From the NCBI RefSeq assembly GCF_042186555.1, contig NC_133328.1, positions 495,216,812 through 495,280,811 on the forward strand: 64,000 bases of DNA, read 5' to 3'. Shown here one piece after another: positions 44,040 through 54,698 of this stretch. The stretch's first letter is position 1. Every line of letters starts with the position of its first letter. The notes beneath the pieces were generated by a model. It had not been told where the DNA came from and ran no database searches. It saw only the letters and a list, made by a program, of their open reading frames with translations. The stretch comes from Aquarana catesbeiana (lineage: Eukaryota; Chordata; Amphibia; Anura; Ranidae). A program made the translations under genes and the position numbers.

Positions 44040-46214
44040 TAATGCTTAGCCAAATAAAACAGATATGTTATAATCTGATATGTAATTATCAGTTATGTTT
44101 AACCACCATAAAACCATTACAATGCTTAAATAGATCTAGAATATAGAGTAGAGGTCAACATGTCCTGTTACAAATAGCCATATAATTGTCATATTTGCTC
44201 AAAATTCTCCTTTGTTTATAGCAGGTGATTTAATATGCCCTAGACAGTGCCAGTTACATTTTTCTTAATGTAGAAGCACACGTTATACATATCAAGCTAA
44301 CAACACAATACTGAGTCTTTAATGCTAATCTATTCCTTGCAATCTACTAGATACATGTCGAACCATTGGTGTGTATCAGCAGAGCAAAATCAGATTCTGA
44401 GAATATCTGAAAGGATGCACTAGAGTGTACATAATAATGTATTTTAATCTGCCAGGCCTTAAAATTAATCATGAATTCCCACAGAGAGTTTAATAATTTT
44501 GAGATGATGTTTTCTTTCATAAACTAGTATTCTTGGCCGGAGTTTTTTTTTTCTTTAAAGCTGCATGAAAAAAATGGGAGGTGGGAGAACTTCTCAATTA
44601 CCAACTTAGATAAGATACATTTATGTGAGTGCACATTTAATTTGTAGTCTTCCTCCGCTAACTAATGAACAGGAAGGTATCCATGAGATGGGTTTCACCA
44701 CTTCATAAAATCTGCATATGAACTTTATTGAGAATAAGTGCAGTGTTCATGCAGCAGAACAGAGAGTGTCAGAGAGCTGTGTAACAAGGCGCTCATTTTA
44801 ACCAAGAGCACACTCCCATCCGACTTTGCTACAAAGACACACATCACTGCAAGGTATACAAGTAGCTTTATGTCCTTTTAACCTAAATAACTATGATTTG
44901 GCTATTTTACTGTAAATGCTCTTATTTTCTTTTAAAGTAAACCTACCTCGTGTGAAATAAAATCATGTTCTAGAAAAGGCTGAAACAAAAAAAAAAAAAC
45001 ACTGTTTCACTTTGGATTATACATTTATAATGCTGTTTCAGAGTAATCAACAGTGCAAAATGATTGGTCTTGGCACCCACGTAAAACTATGAATCTGTAG
45101 CAGAAAAATGCATAACTGTAATAATTCTTGACAGTTGCATTTACCTGCAAATACAACTATTTGGCCAGTTTGAATTTTGTAGTACATTTTAACAATCTGG
45201 ACATAAGTAGAATATCACCACTGATAGACATAATCCAGTGCTTGGCAGACTTGCCCAAAAAATATTTTTTGCACAAGTTTGTTTGATTTGGTATGCTATA
45301 AGATTAGTAGTATGACATAAAATGGGCTAAAACAATAACTCTAGGAAAGATTGCTTTTTAAAAAGAACCTATCAAATCCCAAACCCACCTCCACGTTGGG
45401 ATCCTTTGATGCCTATTTACCTTTACTATTAAACCCAAATGTGTTGCACTGTCCAACAATTAAAGTGCAAATGCATAATAAACATATGAAAATACATCAA
45501 GTAAGCAACAAAAAATAATAGATACATATGTGATCAGAAATACAAATCAAACAAAAAAATAGGTGCTTAGAAGATCAATTCAAAAAAGCCCCATAATCAA
45601 GAAAGTGCTCAGAGCAAAATCCATAAAAAATGAATGTGCCGATAAAATCCATTAATCCAGCAAAATAAGTGACACTCTTCATCCAGGTGTGCACCATCAG
45701 TCACAAGCTGCTTACCGGTTTTTAAGACCTCAAAAGAAGGTCTGGCTGCGTTTTGGGAACCCATAAGGATGAATGGATGATGATTCCCAAGTATAAGATG
45801 GAATTCATCCCGCCGGCTGTAGCAGAACACCACATGGTATGTAAAACTCGGTAATAGGCAAGAGAAAGGAGATCATTCATAGTGTAGTAGTTATTCAAAA
45901 CCAGCCTTTATTAAAGTTAAAATTACTTACAGGCATAGGCAGATAAATTGCATTAAAACACCAGTAATCACGACTGACTGTCAGAAACCATGACAGTCAG
46001 TGAGCCCAGCCCTGACACTGACACAACCCTGACACTGAGGCCTCGAAGTATACTCCGTTGCCTCAGTGCTGACTTCCTGCAGGATGAAACGCATCGGGAG
46101 GAGCTACAGCGGTGACGTCATCACTCCCTCCGAGGCATCGACTTGGCAAGGGAGCAGAACTAAAGGTACATATAAGCACTAGAGAGTGCTTAGCAGGGTT
46201 TTATGATACATTAT
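44040..46214. other. No confident feature
   Basis: AT-rich to 45600. At 45700-46170 GC-richer sequence with TTTTGGGAACCCATAAGG, direct CCCTGACACTGA repeats (46010-46040) and GGTGACGTCATCACTCC (46112) suggests another interspersed repeat, with boundaries not visible. No gene. Confidence 0.4.
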
Positions 46215-46217
46215 CAT

Positions 46218-46735
46218 GCACGCTGTATGGCCAAAAGTTTGTTGTCACCTGACCATTACACCTACACGAGCTTGTTGGACATCCCATTGCAACACCATTG
46301 GCATTCACACAGAGTTTGCCCCTACTTTACAGCCTTCTTGAAAAGACTTTCCACGAGATTTAAGAGGATTGTTTTTTTTTTTTTTTTGGTACAAATGTGT
46401 GACTATTAACTCAAAAGAGCATGTGTGTGGTCAGGTATTGATGTTTGATGAGGAGACCTGGCTTACCAGTGTTCCAATTTATCCCAAAGCTGTTCAGTAG
46501 CATTGAAGGTCAAGACTCTGTGTAAGCTCTTGTGCTCCTTCATACCAAACCCATCAAACCATGTCTTTATGGAGCTGGCTTTGCGCACAGGGTCATTGTC
46601 ATGATGAAACTGAAAAGGGCTTTGACCAAACTGTTTCCACATGGTCAGAAGCTCATAATTGCCTAATATGTCATTGCACTGTATGCTGTAGCACTAACGG
46701 TATCCTTCATTGGATGAATTTTCACCAATAGTAAA
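46218..46735 (-). mobile_element. Tc1/mariner relic
   Basis: Starts TATGGCCAAAAGTTTGTTG, a terminus typical of another Tc1 subfamily. It continues with minus-strand transposase C-terminal sequence (AAACCATGTCTTTATGGAGC and GGGTCATTGTCATGATGAAA regions). A T tract (about 46372-46387) is inserted. The right terminus is missing, so it is a truncated fossil. Confidence 0.7.
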
Positions 46736-46739
46736 CCAC

Positions 46740-47148
46740 ATTTATTAAATATATGTTTAGTTCTTATTATCAATAGATATATTTTCTAGAATATACAACC
46801 TTGGGGTTGAAGAAAAGCTACCATAAGCCCCTTTTTTATCCCAAGTATGCTCTCTACTCCTTTTTTACTAATAAAAGTCAAATAAGTTGTTAGCAAGTGT
46901 GCAGTGTTTGCAGACAATACAGAGGGGTAGTGTCATCATTTGGAATTTAGGGACCAGTCTGAAATTTAGCTTTGGTAGATGCAGCAGATTTAAACAGCTT
47001 GGCGCTTTCTTATATCATTTCACTTCAGTAAATCACCTTTATCAAACCATGTAACCACTAAAAATTGAATTATTTTTAGGGTATCAAGCATTACCATATT
47101 CATCCTCATTCAATAAAAGGTTCTTATTGTTTAGTGTTCATTTTAGGT
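46740..47148. other. No feature recognised
   Basis: AT-rich filler. Nothing identifiable. Confidence 0.45.
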
Positions 47149-47156
47149 CCAATAAC

Positions 47157-48074
47157 TAGTGCTGTGTCTTGGCCTAGGCTGACAAGGCCCAGGCCTAGGG
47201 TGGCACTTTACTGGGGGCGGCAAAAAAGCAACTCCCCCACACAAAAAAAGCCCACCCCCCGCCCCTGAATCAGCCCATTCACTGAGAATTTGACAGAACA
47301 CCGGGGTTGCTGGCTGCAGCGTTCGGAGAGTGGTGATAGTGCCCCCTTCCTCTCCACACACAAGGAAGCGCAGAGAGAGAGCTGGTCAGTTTCTCTTCCT
47401 GTGTTGTGACCCCGGGTGTACATGGAGCTATTGGATTGTGGCTTCAGCAGCGGACTGTGTACATTTTGTATATCTGACCTGGCTGGAGGGGTGAGAGTAA
47501 ATACCGATCCTCACTGTGTCTCCTTGCAAACCTTATGCCACTGCTTATCTGTGCTACAGCTTTCCCACTTTGTTTCTCCTATCTCCCTGTTATGTGAAAT
47601 AGAGACTCTCTAGTAATTAACCTTTTGTGTCCTTGCTAGGTGAGAAATGTGCTTTTCTTCTCTGCTTTAGCCCAGGCTCACAACAGTGCGATCACAGACA
47701 TGTGATTCACACCCACATCGGTGGTGCCAATCCCATGCGATGTCTGTGAAATGCAAGTTCAGCCATAGAATTGTATGGCTGAACTCACATTAGATTGGCA
47801 CAGAAAAAAGTGCAGGGACTTGTTTTTCCCCGCACTAGAATCGCTATGCGATCCGATTCCTGTGCGAGTTCACTGTTTGCACTGTGATCTGTGAACCAAT
47901 CTCTAAGAGGAAAAGGTGGAGCCTAAAGAGGAAGGGGTGTGTTTTACAGATGGCAGGGTGGGTCTTAAACAGGAACGGGTGTGGAATCGAGAGGAAGAGG
48001 TGGGTCATATATAAAATTGGGGGTGCATGAGTTTAGTCAGGCCTAGGGCAGCACAAAACCTAAATACAACACTG
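47157..48074. mobile_element. hAT-like element with 8-bp flanks
   Basis: Flanks CCAATAAC (47149-47156) and CCAAAAAC (48075-48082) form an 8-bp duplication with one change. The left end TAGTGCTGTGTCTTGGCCTA pairs imperfectly with the complemented right end CAGTGTTGTATTTAGG, and both are followed by GGCCTAGGG/GTGCTGCCCTAGGCC. Same family as 15717-16554. The interior holds a MITE-like piece beginning TAGCCCAGGCTCACAAC near 47669. No transposase. Confidence 0.72.
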
Positions 48075-48082
48075 CCAAAAAC

Positions 48083-49337
48083 CCATAGCAACTGCCCAGA
48101 ATCAATCGTTAACTGATTTGTCCTGAGCATAGTGAGTTCTAATTGGTTGCATGGGCTACTGCAATTAAGAATTAGCATTTAATAATAAGAACACCATCTT
48201 GTGTAAGGACAATAGTTTCTCATATCTTCATTCTGAAACCATGGAAGGTACACACACAAAAAATACTTACAAAAACATTATTAAATGTAATAATGAAATT
48301 ATTTTCGAGATTTTTTTTTTACCTTGCATCAAACCACACAATAGCCTCTACCCTTTTAAGATACCATAAGGGTAATTGTATGAACATGGTAAGTTATCCT
48401 AATGAATGGGTTTTCCCTCTGTGTGGCCTTGTGTTGTGTTTACTGTAGTTCTGTACCTGTCACTGTTGTGATGTAATTTCTCGCTGCTTCCAAGAGAACA
48501 ATTTCATAGCAGCAGGAGGGATGTGTTCGAGACACAATGATTGTTACACTTGAGACTCAGTCAATGATGGGTACACACAAGTTACAAGACATTTGCATAT
48601 GTCCTTCTACCATGTCAAATACTAGTTATTTACATAAATTGTGCTATTAAAGGGGATGTGTCGATAGCTTATCTTTAATTTGAATGTAAAATAAACACAA
48701 ATTGTAAAGCAGTATTGTAAAATACAAATGGCGCCAAAACACTGTAAAATGTCCCAGAATTATTGCTATCCATTGCCTGTGTTTAAAGGTCAGCTACACC
48801 TAAAACTGATATAACAGTGTTCCTACTGGCTACTTGTATCTGTTGGAGACTATAGCAATGACATTTCCTTGCCTACAGCCAAGGCCATAATGAACTTATC
48901 ATTCTCTCCCAGCTGGATTGTAAAATAATTTGTTTTTTCCACTGAGGAAACCAATAGCATCATTTTCACTGGTCGTGGCATTTATAGGAGACTGGGAATT
49001 TGGTGGTTTTGTTTCAAAAGTGGAGTTACAGGAGCTATAAGAAGCTATTATATGATTCAGTTTGATAGCAACCAAGCAAAGAGTGTTTGTTTTGGATGAT
49101 ATACGCTGTACTTCTGCATGTTTTAAATGTAAACCAATTGTGCTAAAGATTAGTGAATTTATCACCTTTTTCTTGGCTTAGTTACTTATACTAAATTGTA
49201 TCTTACATATTCTTATGGAGCGCTACCCCGTGAGTGCCGCCTAAAGTATTTGTACCCCACTGGTTGCCCTGACCTTGCAAGTCCTCCCACACCTCTGACT
49301 CCCTGGGTTTCGACATTCTTGTTGTGACCAAAGACAC
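48083..49337. other. No feature recognised
   Basis: About 1.25 kb of AT-rich sequence without terminal repeats, tandem repeats or a plausible coding frame. Confidence 0.5.
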
Positions 49338-49340
49338 TTA

Positions 49341-49764
49341 TGCCGCGTACACACGATTGGTTTTCTCGTCGGAAAAAGATATGATGGCTTTTCCGACGGG
49401 ATTCCGCTCAAGTTTGCCTTGCATACACACGGTCACGCAAAAGTTCACTGAAATTACGACCGTCAAGAATGCGGTGACGTACAACACTACGACGAGCCGA
49501 GAAAATGAAGTTCAATGCTTCCGAGCATGCGTCAAATTTCTTCTGAGCATGCGTAGGGATTTTGCGCATCGGAATTGCCACAGACGATCGCATTTTCGGA
49601 TAGGAACTTTTCCCGACCGAAAAATTGAGAGCATGCGCTCAATCTTTTGCTGGCTGGAATTCCTCCAGCAAAAGACCAATGAAGCATACACACGGTCGCA
49701 TTTTCCGATGAGAAACTCTCATCGGTCTTTTGTGGGCCGAAATTCTGATCGTGTGTACGCAGCA
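49341..49764. mobile_element. MITE derived from the Harbinger element
   Basis: TTA on each side (49338-49340, 49765-49767). Ends TGCCGCGTACACACGATTGG and the complement of ATCGTGTGTACGCAGCA. Contains CTTGCATACACACGGTCACG, GGTGACGTACAACACTACGA and GAAAATGAAGTTCAATGC, matching the 5' end of the Harbinger element. ATGCGATCGTCTG-type inverted motifs fill the right half. Confidence 0.85.
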
Positions 49765-49767
49765 TTA

Positions 49768-50134
49768 GAGACACACACTGTCAAGTGAAACAATTGAATC
49801 TTGTTTACTAAGATAATAAAAGCATTAGAATCCAGTGACATACAGTAAACTTGTCACTTGCAGAAAATTTACTATGACAAATAACCCTCATGGAAGAACA
49901 GTCAAAAAAGAAACAATAACTTATTGTAATCTATAATAAACAGACTGTGTTTAGGTTGAGATCTATGGGTAAAGACTGAAGAAGGGCTGAATAATGACCC
50001 TTTTTATGTCAGACCACTCCCTTCCATATCCCAACACCACAGTTCCAAGAACCACATGGATACTGTATTCATTTCAATTTACCCAATATGACCCTTAAGT
50101 CTTCAAACTCATTCAAACTCTTTCAGTGAGTAGA
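49768..50134. other. No feature recognised
   Basis: Short AT-rich spacer before hAT copy B. No signals. Confidence 0.45.
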
Positions 50135-50594
50135 GTCCTGAGTAGGGATGAGCTTCGTGTTCGAGTCGAACCCATGTTCGACTCGAACATCGTCTGTTTG
50201 ACCGTTCGCCGAATTGCGAGCGATATGGGCCGTTCGCGCCAAATTCGAGTGTCGCATCACGGCCCATAATTCACTGCGGCATTGCAGTGCATTGCTGGCT
50301 GATGATTGGCCAAGCATGCACTATGACCCCCATGCTTGGCCAATCACAGTGCCATCTGTACAGAGAGCTGTAATTAGCCAAAGCCAGGGTGGCTTTGGCC
50401 AATTATGGCTCAGGGGGTTTAGTACACGCCCCACATTATATAAGGCCGCCTGCACGTCGGCCCTGTGTAGTGTGTTCCGCCGTTGAGAGACAGAGAGACA
50501 GTGTCATTTGATTTAAGTTAGATAGATTAGACAGGACAGTCAGTCAGTTAGCTGCACTTACAGTGTATTGTGTATATATATGCATCCCAGGTGT

Positions 50595-50598
<4 letters not shown>

Positions 50599-50642
<44 letters not shown>
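50599..50642. repeat. (TA)n microsatellite in hAT leader, copy B
   Basis: About 22 TA units at the position where copy A has a shorter run (about 19884-19900). Confidence 0.9.
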
Positions 50643-50647
<5 letters not shown>

Positions 50648-50856
50648 TATTCAGTTTAGCTAGATCCGTTCCTGTTATTATCTTCCTACTGACAGGCAGG
50701 CAGGTGTTGTTACAGTATTTGAAGAAAATTGCTGGTGTTCTTCTGATCCTATTAGTCCTATTAGCTACAGTATTTACAGTTAGTGTAGTGCGACCTCTGC
50801 ACAGTGTTCAGCTAAAGCTACCTGTAGAAGATTGGTGGTGTTTTTCTGATCCTATC

Positions 50857-51589
50857 TGTCATGATTATGCAATAGAGTTTGTTTGTCAGCTTACCTGTCT
50901 CCATTTGTTCATCTCTGGAGACCAGCTGACCCTCACCTGACTGCTTTTGTAAACTCTCCTCTAGCATGGCTCCATCCGAGCTCCTATCAGGGAACCCTAT
51001 ATTAACCTTTGCACTGCAAGCCAGCAGTGCTGATCAACCATTGTGTGTTAGCTTTCCTGTGTACTTGCTGTGTTTCCTATGTCTGATTCCAGTTACCGAC
51101 TTTGGCTTGTTCTTAACTATTCCTGTCTGCTCGTGACCCTTACCTTTGGCGTGTCCCCGACCATCCCTGTTTGCCTGTGACCCTGAACCTTGGCGTGAAC
51201 TCTGTTGTCTTTGTCTGCTTGTGGCCCCGACCTTGGCTTGTCCCTTACTTTCCTTGTTGTTCCAGCCTGCTGCCTCCTTCCTCTTCTCCTGTAGTCTACC
51301 GTGAGTGTGAGTTGTGAGACCCTGGGGGCCGCAACCTGGAGCCAGACTGCAGCGTAGTCCATCCTCACCACTAGAGGCTCTGGTGAACACCTGCTGGCTC
51401 TTAAACTCCGCGCCCTGGGGAATCTATGCTCTAGCTCCCAGTGGGATCTGTGTCAGTGATCCAGTAGACCTGCTTCCTGAACCTCCCAGGGTTCAATCCG
51501 CAGCAGTCAGTCCTAAGGTCCACTACCTAGCGGTGCACTTCTGACTCCTACAGAGTGCATCTGTCACCTAGCCTCAAGGTGACCTGACA
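50857..51589 (+). repeat. 5' LTR of the Gypsy element
   Basis: Starts TGTCATGATTATGCAATAG and ends GTGACCTGACA. Compared with the 3' LTR there are scattered single-base differences but no length change, indicating moderate age. The internal region begins GTTTGATCAGCCATGG. I do not recognise a clear tRNA primer site in it. Confidence 0.92.
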
Positions 51590-51614
51590 GTTTGATCAGC
51601 CATGGACCCGGCTG

Positions 51615-52550
51615 ATGTGCCGCTACCCGCAGATGCAGGGCTTAGTTCGCAGACTTGAGACCCAGGAATCGCATCAGACCCAGGTGATGCGATTCCTTCA
51701 GGATTTGGCATCTCGTTTTGAACAGGTTCAGGCCTCATTAGGACCCCCGGTTCAACAACCTCAACCGCTATCTACTGCTGCACCTATCGCACCAGTCGCA
51801 GCCACACATTCATTACATCTGCCAGCTCTGGCCCGTTTCTCTGGGGACTCCAAGGCCTGCAGGGGGTTCCTTAGCAAGTGCACAATTCATTTTGAGCTTC
51901 TGCCCCAAAACTTCCTGTCCGATCGGGCAAAGGTAGCCTATATTATATCCCTCCTGTCCGGCAAGGCGTTAGCCTGGGCTGCCCCTCTGTGGGAACTAAA
52001 TGATCCAGTGGTTTCTAGCCTGTCTGATTTCTTGAAACTTTTTCGGAATATCTTCAAGGAACCGGGTCGTGTCTCCTCAGCAGCCAGCGCCCTTTTACAT
52101 CTCTGTCAAGAGTCCACTTCTGTGGAACAGTACGCTCTTCATTTTTGTACTTTGACTGCTGAGCTGAGTTGGAATAATGAGGCCCTAGTTGCAACCTTTT
52201 TACATGGCCTCTCTGATAGAGTGAAGGATGAATTAGCAGGAAGATCTCTCCCTGCTGATCTGGATGGTGTCATCACCTTGTGTAACCAGATCGATATTCG
52301 CTTTCAGGAGAGGGCCCTGGAAAAAAGAAGCCAGCACTCCCCGTTCTTTAGGCAGCCTGAGCTCCATGTCCCTTCTCTTCATTCCGAGCAGCACCTATTG
52401 CCTGCTGAGGAACCTATGCAGCTGGGCCGGACCAAGTTATCTCCCGAAGAACGCACTAGGCGCAGAACTCTGGGCCTGTGTCTCTACTGTGGCATCAAAG
52501 GTAATTTTCATGATACTTGTTCTCTTTGTCCGGAAAACGCTCAGGGCTAA
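51615..52550 (+). CDS. gag: Gypsy Gag with degenerate zinc knuckle
   Basis: Capsid-type protein that packages the element RNA in the cytoplasm. The original start is probably the ATG at 51602 (MDPADVPLPADAGL), now in another frame, so an indel separates it from this 311-codon frame. A short coiled region (LVRRLETQESHQTQVMRFLQ, about residues 10-30) precedes the retrotransposon Gag domain (ARFSGDSKACRGFLSKCTIH through YALHFCTLTAELSWNNEALV, about residues 90-210). The zinc knuckle CLYCGIKGNFHDTC has Asn where the conserved His should follow Gly, so zinc binding is probably lost unless the nearby His substitutes. Confidence 0.85.
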   Translation: MCRYPQMQGLVRRLETQESHQTQVMRFLQDLASRFEQVQASLGPPVQQPQPLSTAAPIAPVAATHSLHLPALARFSGDSKACRGFLSKCTIHFELLPQNFLSDRAKVAYIISLLSGKALAWAAPLWELNDPVVSSLSDFLKLFRNIFKEPGRVSSAASALLHLCQESTSVEQYALHFCTLTAELSWNNEALVATFLHGLSDRVKDELAGRSLPADLDGVITLCNQIDIRFQERALEKRSQHSPFFRQPELHVPSLHSEQHLLPAEEPMQLGRTKLSPEERTRRRTLGLCLYCGIKGNFHDTCSLCPENAQG

Positions 52551-52555
52551 TACAT

Positions 52556-52955
52556 GTGGAAGGTGGAGTATTGGACCCTGAAATATCACCTTCCCCTTCT
52601 TGTCTTCTCCTTTCTATGTTCCTTCATGTTGGTGCTTCCCCTCGTTCGGTCTCGGCATATCTGGATTCCGGAGCCTCTGGCAATTTCATGGACTGGGGAA
52701 CTGCGTCTTCCATGAGACTTACCCTTTTGCCCCTTACAATGCCATTGGTGGTCTTGGCGATTGATGGCACTGTTCTCCCAGGGGGCCCTATTCGCTTCCA
52801 GACCCTCCCTGTTAAGATGTCGGTAGGGACACTCCACCAGGAGTGGATATCCTTCCTTTGTCTTACCTAAGGCTTCATCTCCTATCATATTAGGTCTTCC
52901 TTGGTTACGGCTCCATTCTCCACATGTTGACTGGACTGCTGGACAGATCTTAACT
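52556..52955 (+). pseudogene. pro: Gypsy aspartic protease, frameshifted
   Basis: The retropepsin active-site motif appears as AYLDSGASGNFMD (about 52655-52693), followed by PLVVLAIDGTVLPGGPI. The frame closes at 52870 after SFLCLT. The expected continuation SPIILGLPWLRLHSPHVDW follows in another frame, so one indel lies near 52862. That second frame meets TAG at 52956-52958. The protease would process Gag-Pol, but here it cannot be made intact. Confidence 0.85.
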
Positions 52956-52958
52956 TAG

Positions 52959-53984
52959 GGTTCTTCCTGTTCCTCCTCCTGCCTACTCAAGGTTACCCCA
53001 AAGAAGAAACTTCCTGTTGCCACCATCCCAGTATCTTCTGCTCTTCCCGCTGCATATAGCGATTTCTGGAATGTCTCCTGCAATAGTCGGGCTGAGGCAC
53101 TCTCTGGGTCGTGTGGCACTCTGGATGAGGAGCCCACCTGTGAACCTGAGCCGATCAGTCACTCCAGTTTGCATGGCTATTTCTCTTTGCCTGTCCCTGG
53201 ACCCCCTTGGACACACACCCAGGCTGACTCGTCCACCAGTTCCACAGTCGCTACACCCTGCGATGCAATTCTGGTGGTCGCTGCACCTGGCGATGCTATT
53301 CAGTCGGCCTCTGCACCAGTCCAGCCTATGCCCAGTGAGCTTCCTGCTTCTTGTTCAGGACCTTCTGTAACCTGGCCTCACCCTACTGCTACTACGTCCA
53401 TTCAAACCTGTTTAAGAGGCTCAATCCATCCTTTGGATAGACTGCCTCATTCGGCCAGGTGGGGTTTTCAATCTTTTGTTCAGGGGTCTCTGCATTCTGT
53501 TTGTGTTTCAGCTATCCAGCTTAACTCTTGTAACACATCACCTTCTAACCAACCTGACCTTAGGGATCCACTGACCTCTACCCAGTCTGATGGTCCTGTG
53601 TTGGATGTCCAGCTCATCTTTAAGGGTCTGGGGGACCCTGCTCAGACTTCTGATGGTCTTCTCGTGCCCTTACCCATTACTAAAAAGCCTTTAGTCCTCA
53701 ATAAGTCCTTTCGTCCTCTCCCTACCTCGGTTCCGGTCTCTGAGGATAATCTAAAGTACGAGGTTAGTCAAGTTTTGGATTCCCGGCTCCGTAAAGGCAT
53801 TCTTCAGTACCTCGTACATTGGAAAGGGTTTGGTCCTGAGGAGAGGTCTTGGATCACTGCATCTGAGGTCTGTGCTTCTCGTCTATTCAGGAGGTTCCAT
53901 CTGGAGTTTCCCTTTAAGCCTGGGCACAGGCGGGGGAGGGGGAGGCCTCATGAGAGGGGGGGCACAGTCATGGTTATGCAATAG
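52959..53984 (+). CDS. Chimeric Pol remnant: pre-RT segment, foreign insert, chromodomain
   Basis: The frame is open from just after a TAG at 52956 to the stop inside the 3' LTR at 53984. It begins with VTPKKKLPVATIPVSSALPA and YSDFWNV, the segment that normally leads into reverse transcriptase. Instead it passes into a Ser/Pro/Thr-rich stretch (about 53100-53670) with no RT, RNase H or integrase motif. It returns to Gypsy sequence at KPLVLNKSFRPLPTSV. The chromodomain KYEVSQVLDSRLRKGILQYL plus VHWKGFGPEERSW (about 53757-53860) would target histone marks. The join keeps frame on both sides. Confidence 0.8.
   Translation, partial: GSSCSSSCLLKVTPKKKLPVATIPVSSALPAAYSDFWNVSCNSRAEALSGSCGTLDEEPTCEPEPISHSSLHGYFSLPVPGPPWTHTQADSSTSSTVATPCDAILVVAAPGDAIQSASAPVQPMPSELPASCSGPSVTWPHPTATTSIQTCLRGSIHPLDRLPHSARWGFQSFVQGSLHSVCVSAIQLNSCNTSPSNQPDLRDPLTSTQSDGPVLDVQLIFKGLGDPAQTSDGLLVPLPITKKPLVLNKSFRPLPTSVPVSEDNLKYEVSQVLDSRLRKGILQYLVHWKGFGPEERSWITASEVCASRLFRRFHLEFPFKPGHRRGRGRPHERGGTVMVMQ
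53945..53965 (+). promoter_or_regulatory. Polypurine tract before the 3' LTR
   Basis: TGAGAGGGGGGGCAC directly precedes the 3' LTR. A purine-rich run at this position primes plus-strand DNA in Ty3/Gypsy elements. It overlaps the end of the Pol frame. Confidence 0.7.
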
Positions 53985-54698
53985 AGTTTGTTTGTCAGAT
54001 TACCTGTCTCCATGTGTTCATCTCTAGAGACCGGCTGACCCTCACCTGACTGCTTTTGTAAACTCTCCTCTAGCATGGCTCCACCCCAGCTCTTATCAGG
54101 GAACCCTATATTAACCTGTGCACTGCAAGCCAGCAGTGCTGATCAACCATTGTGTGTTAGCTTTCGTGTGTACTTGCTGTGTTTCCTACATCTGATTCCA
54201 GTTACCGACTTTGGCCTGTTCTTAACTATTCCTGTCTGCTCGTGACCCTGACCTTTGGCGTGTCCCCGACCATCCCTGTTTGCCTGTGACCCTGAACCTT
54301 GGCATGAACTCTGTTGTCCTTGTCTGCTTGTGGCCCCGACCTTGGCTTGTCTCTTACTTTCCTTGTTGTTCCAGCCTGCTGCCTCCTTCCTCTTCTCCTG
54401 TAGTCTACCATGAGCGTGAGTTGTGAGACCCCGGGGGCCGCGACCTGGAGCCACACTGCAGCGCAGTCCATCCTCACCACTAGAGGCTCTGGTGAACACC
54501 TGCTGGCTCTTAGACTCCGCGCCCTGGGGAATCTATGCTCTAGCTCCCAGTGGGATCTGTGTCAGTGATCCAGTAGACCTGCTTCCTGAACCTCCCAGGG
54601 TTCAATCCGCAGCAGTCTGTCCTAAGGTCCACTACCTAGCGGTGCACTTCTGACTCCTACAGAGTGCATCTGTCACCTAGCCTCAAGGTGACCTGCCA
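53966..54698 (+). repeat. 3' LTR of the Gypsy element
   Basis: Same length as the 5' LTR. The first base is A in place of the expected T (AGTCATGG), and it ends GTGACCTGCCA, so each LTR end carries a point change. Followed by CTATC, the target duplication. Confidence 0.92.

Larger units (their letters stand above)
50857..54698 (+). mobile_element. Ty3/Gypsy chromovirus-type element lacking the pol core
   Basis: Two 733-bp LTRs in direct orientation, flanked by CTATC (50852-50856, 54699-54703). The target was a spacer unit of the hAT leader array (GATCCTATCACTACCGCAGG resumes exactly). Internal sequence of 2.4 kb, against about 4.5-5 kb in complete relatives, encodes Gag, protease and a C-terminal chromodomain, but no reverse transcriptase, RNase H or integrase. 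It could move only with enzymes supplied by another element. Confidence 0.93.
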
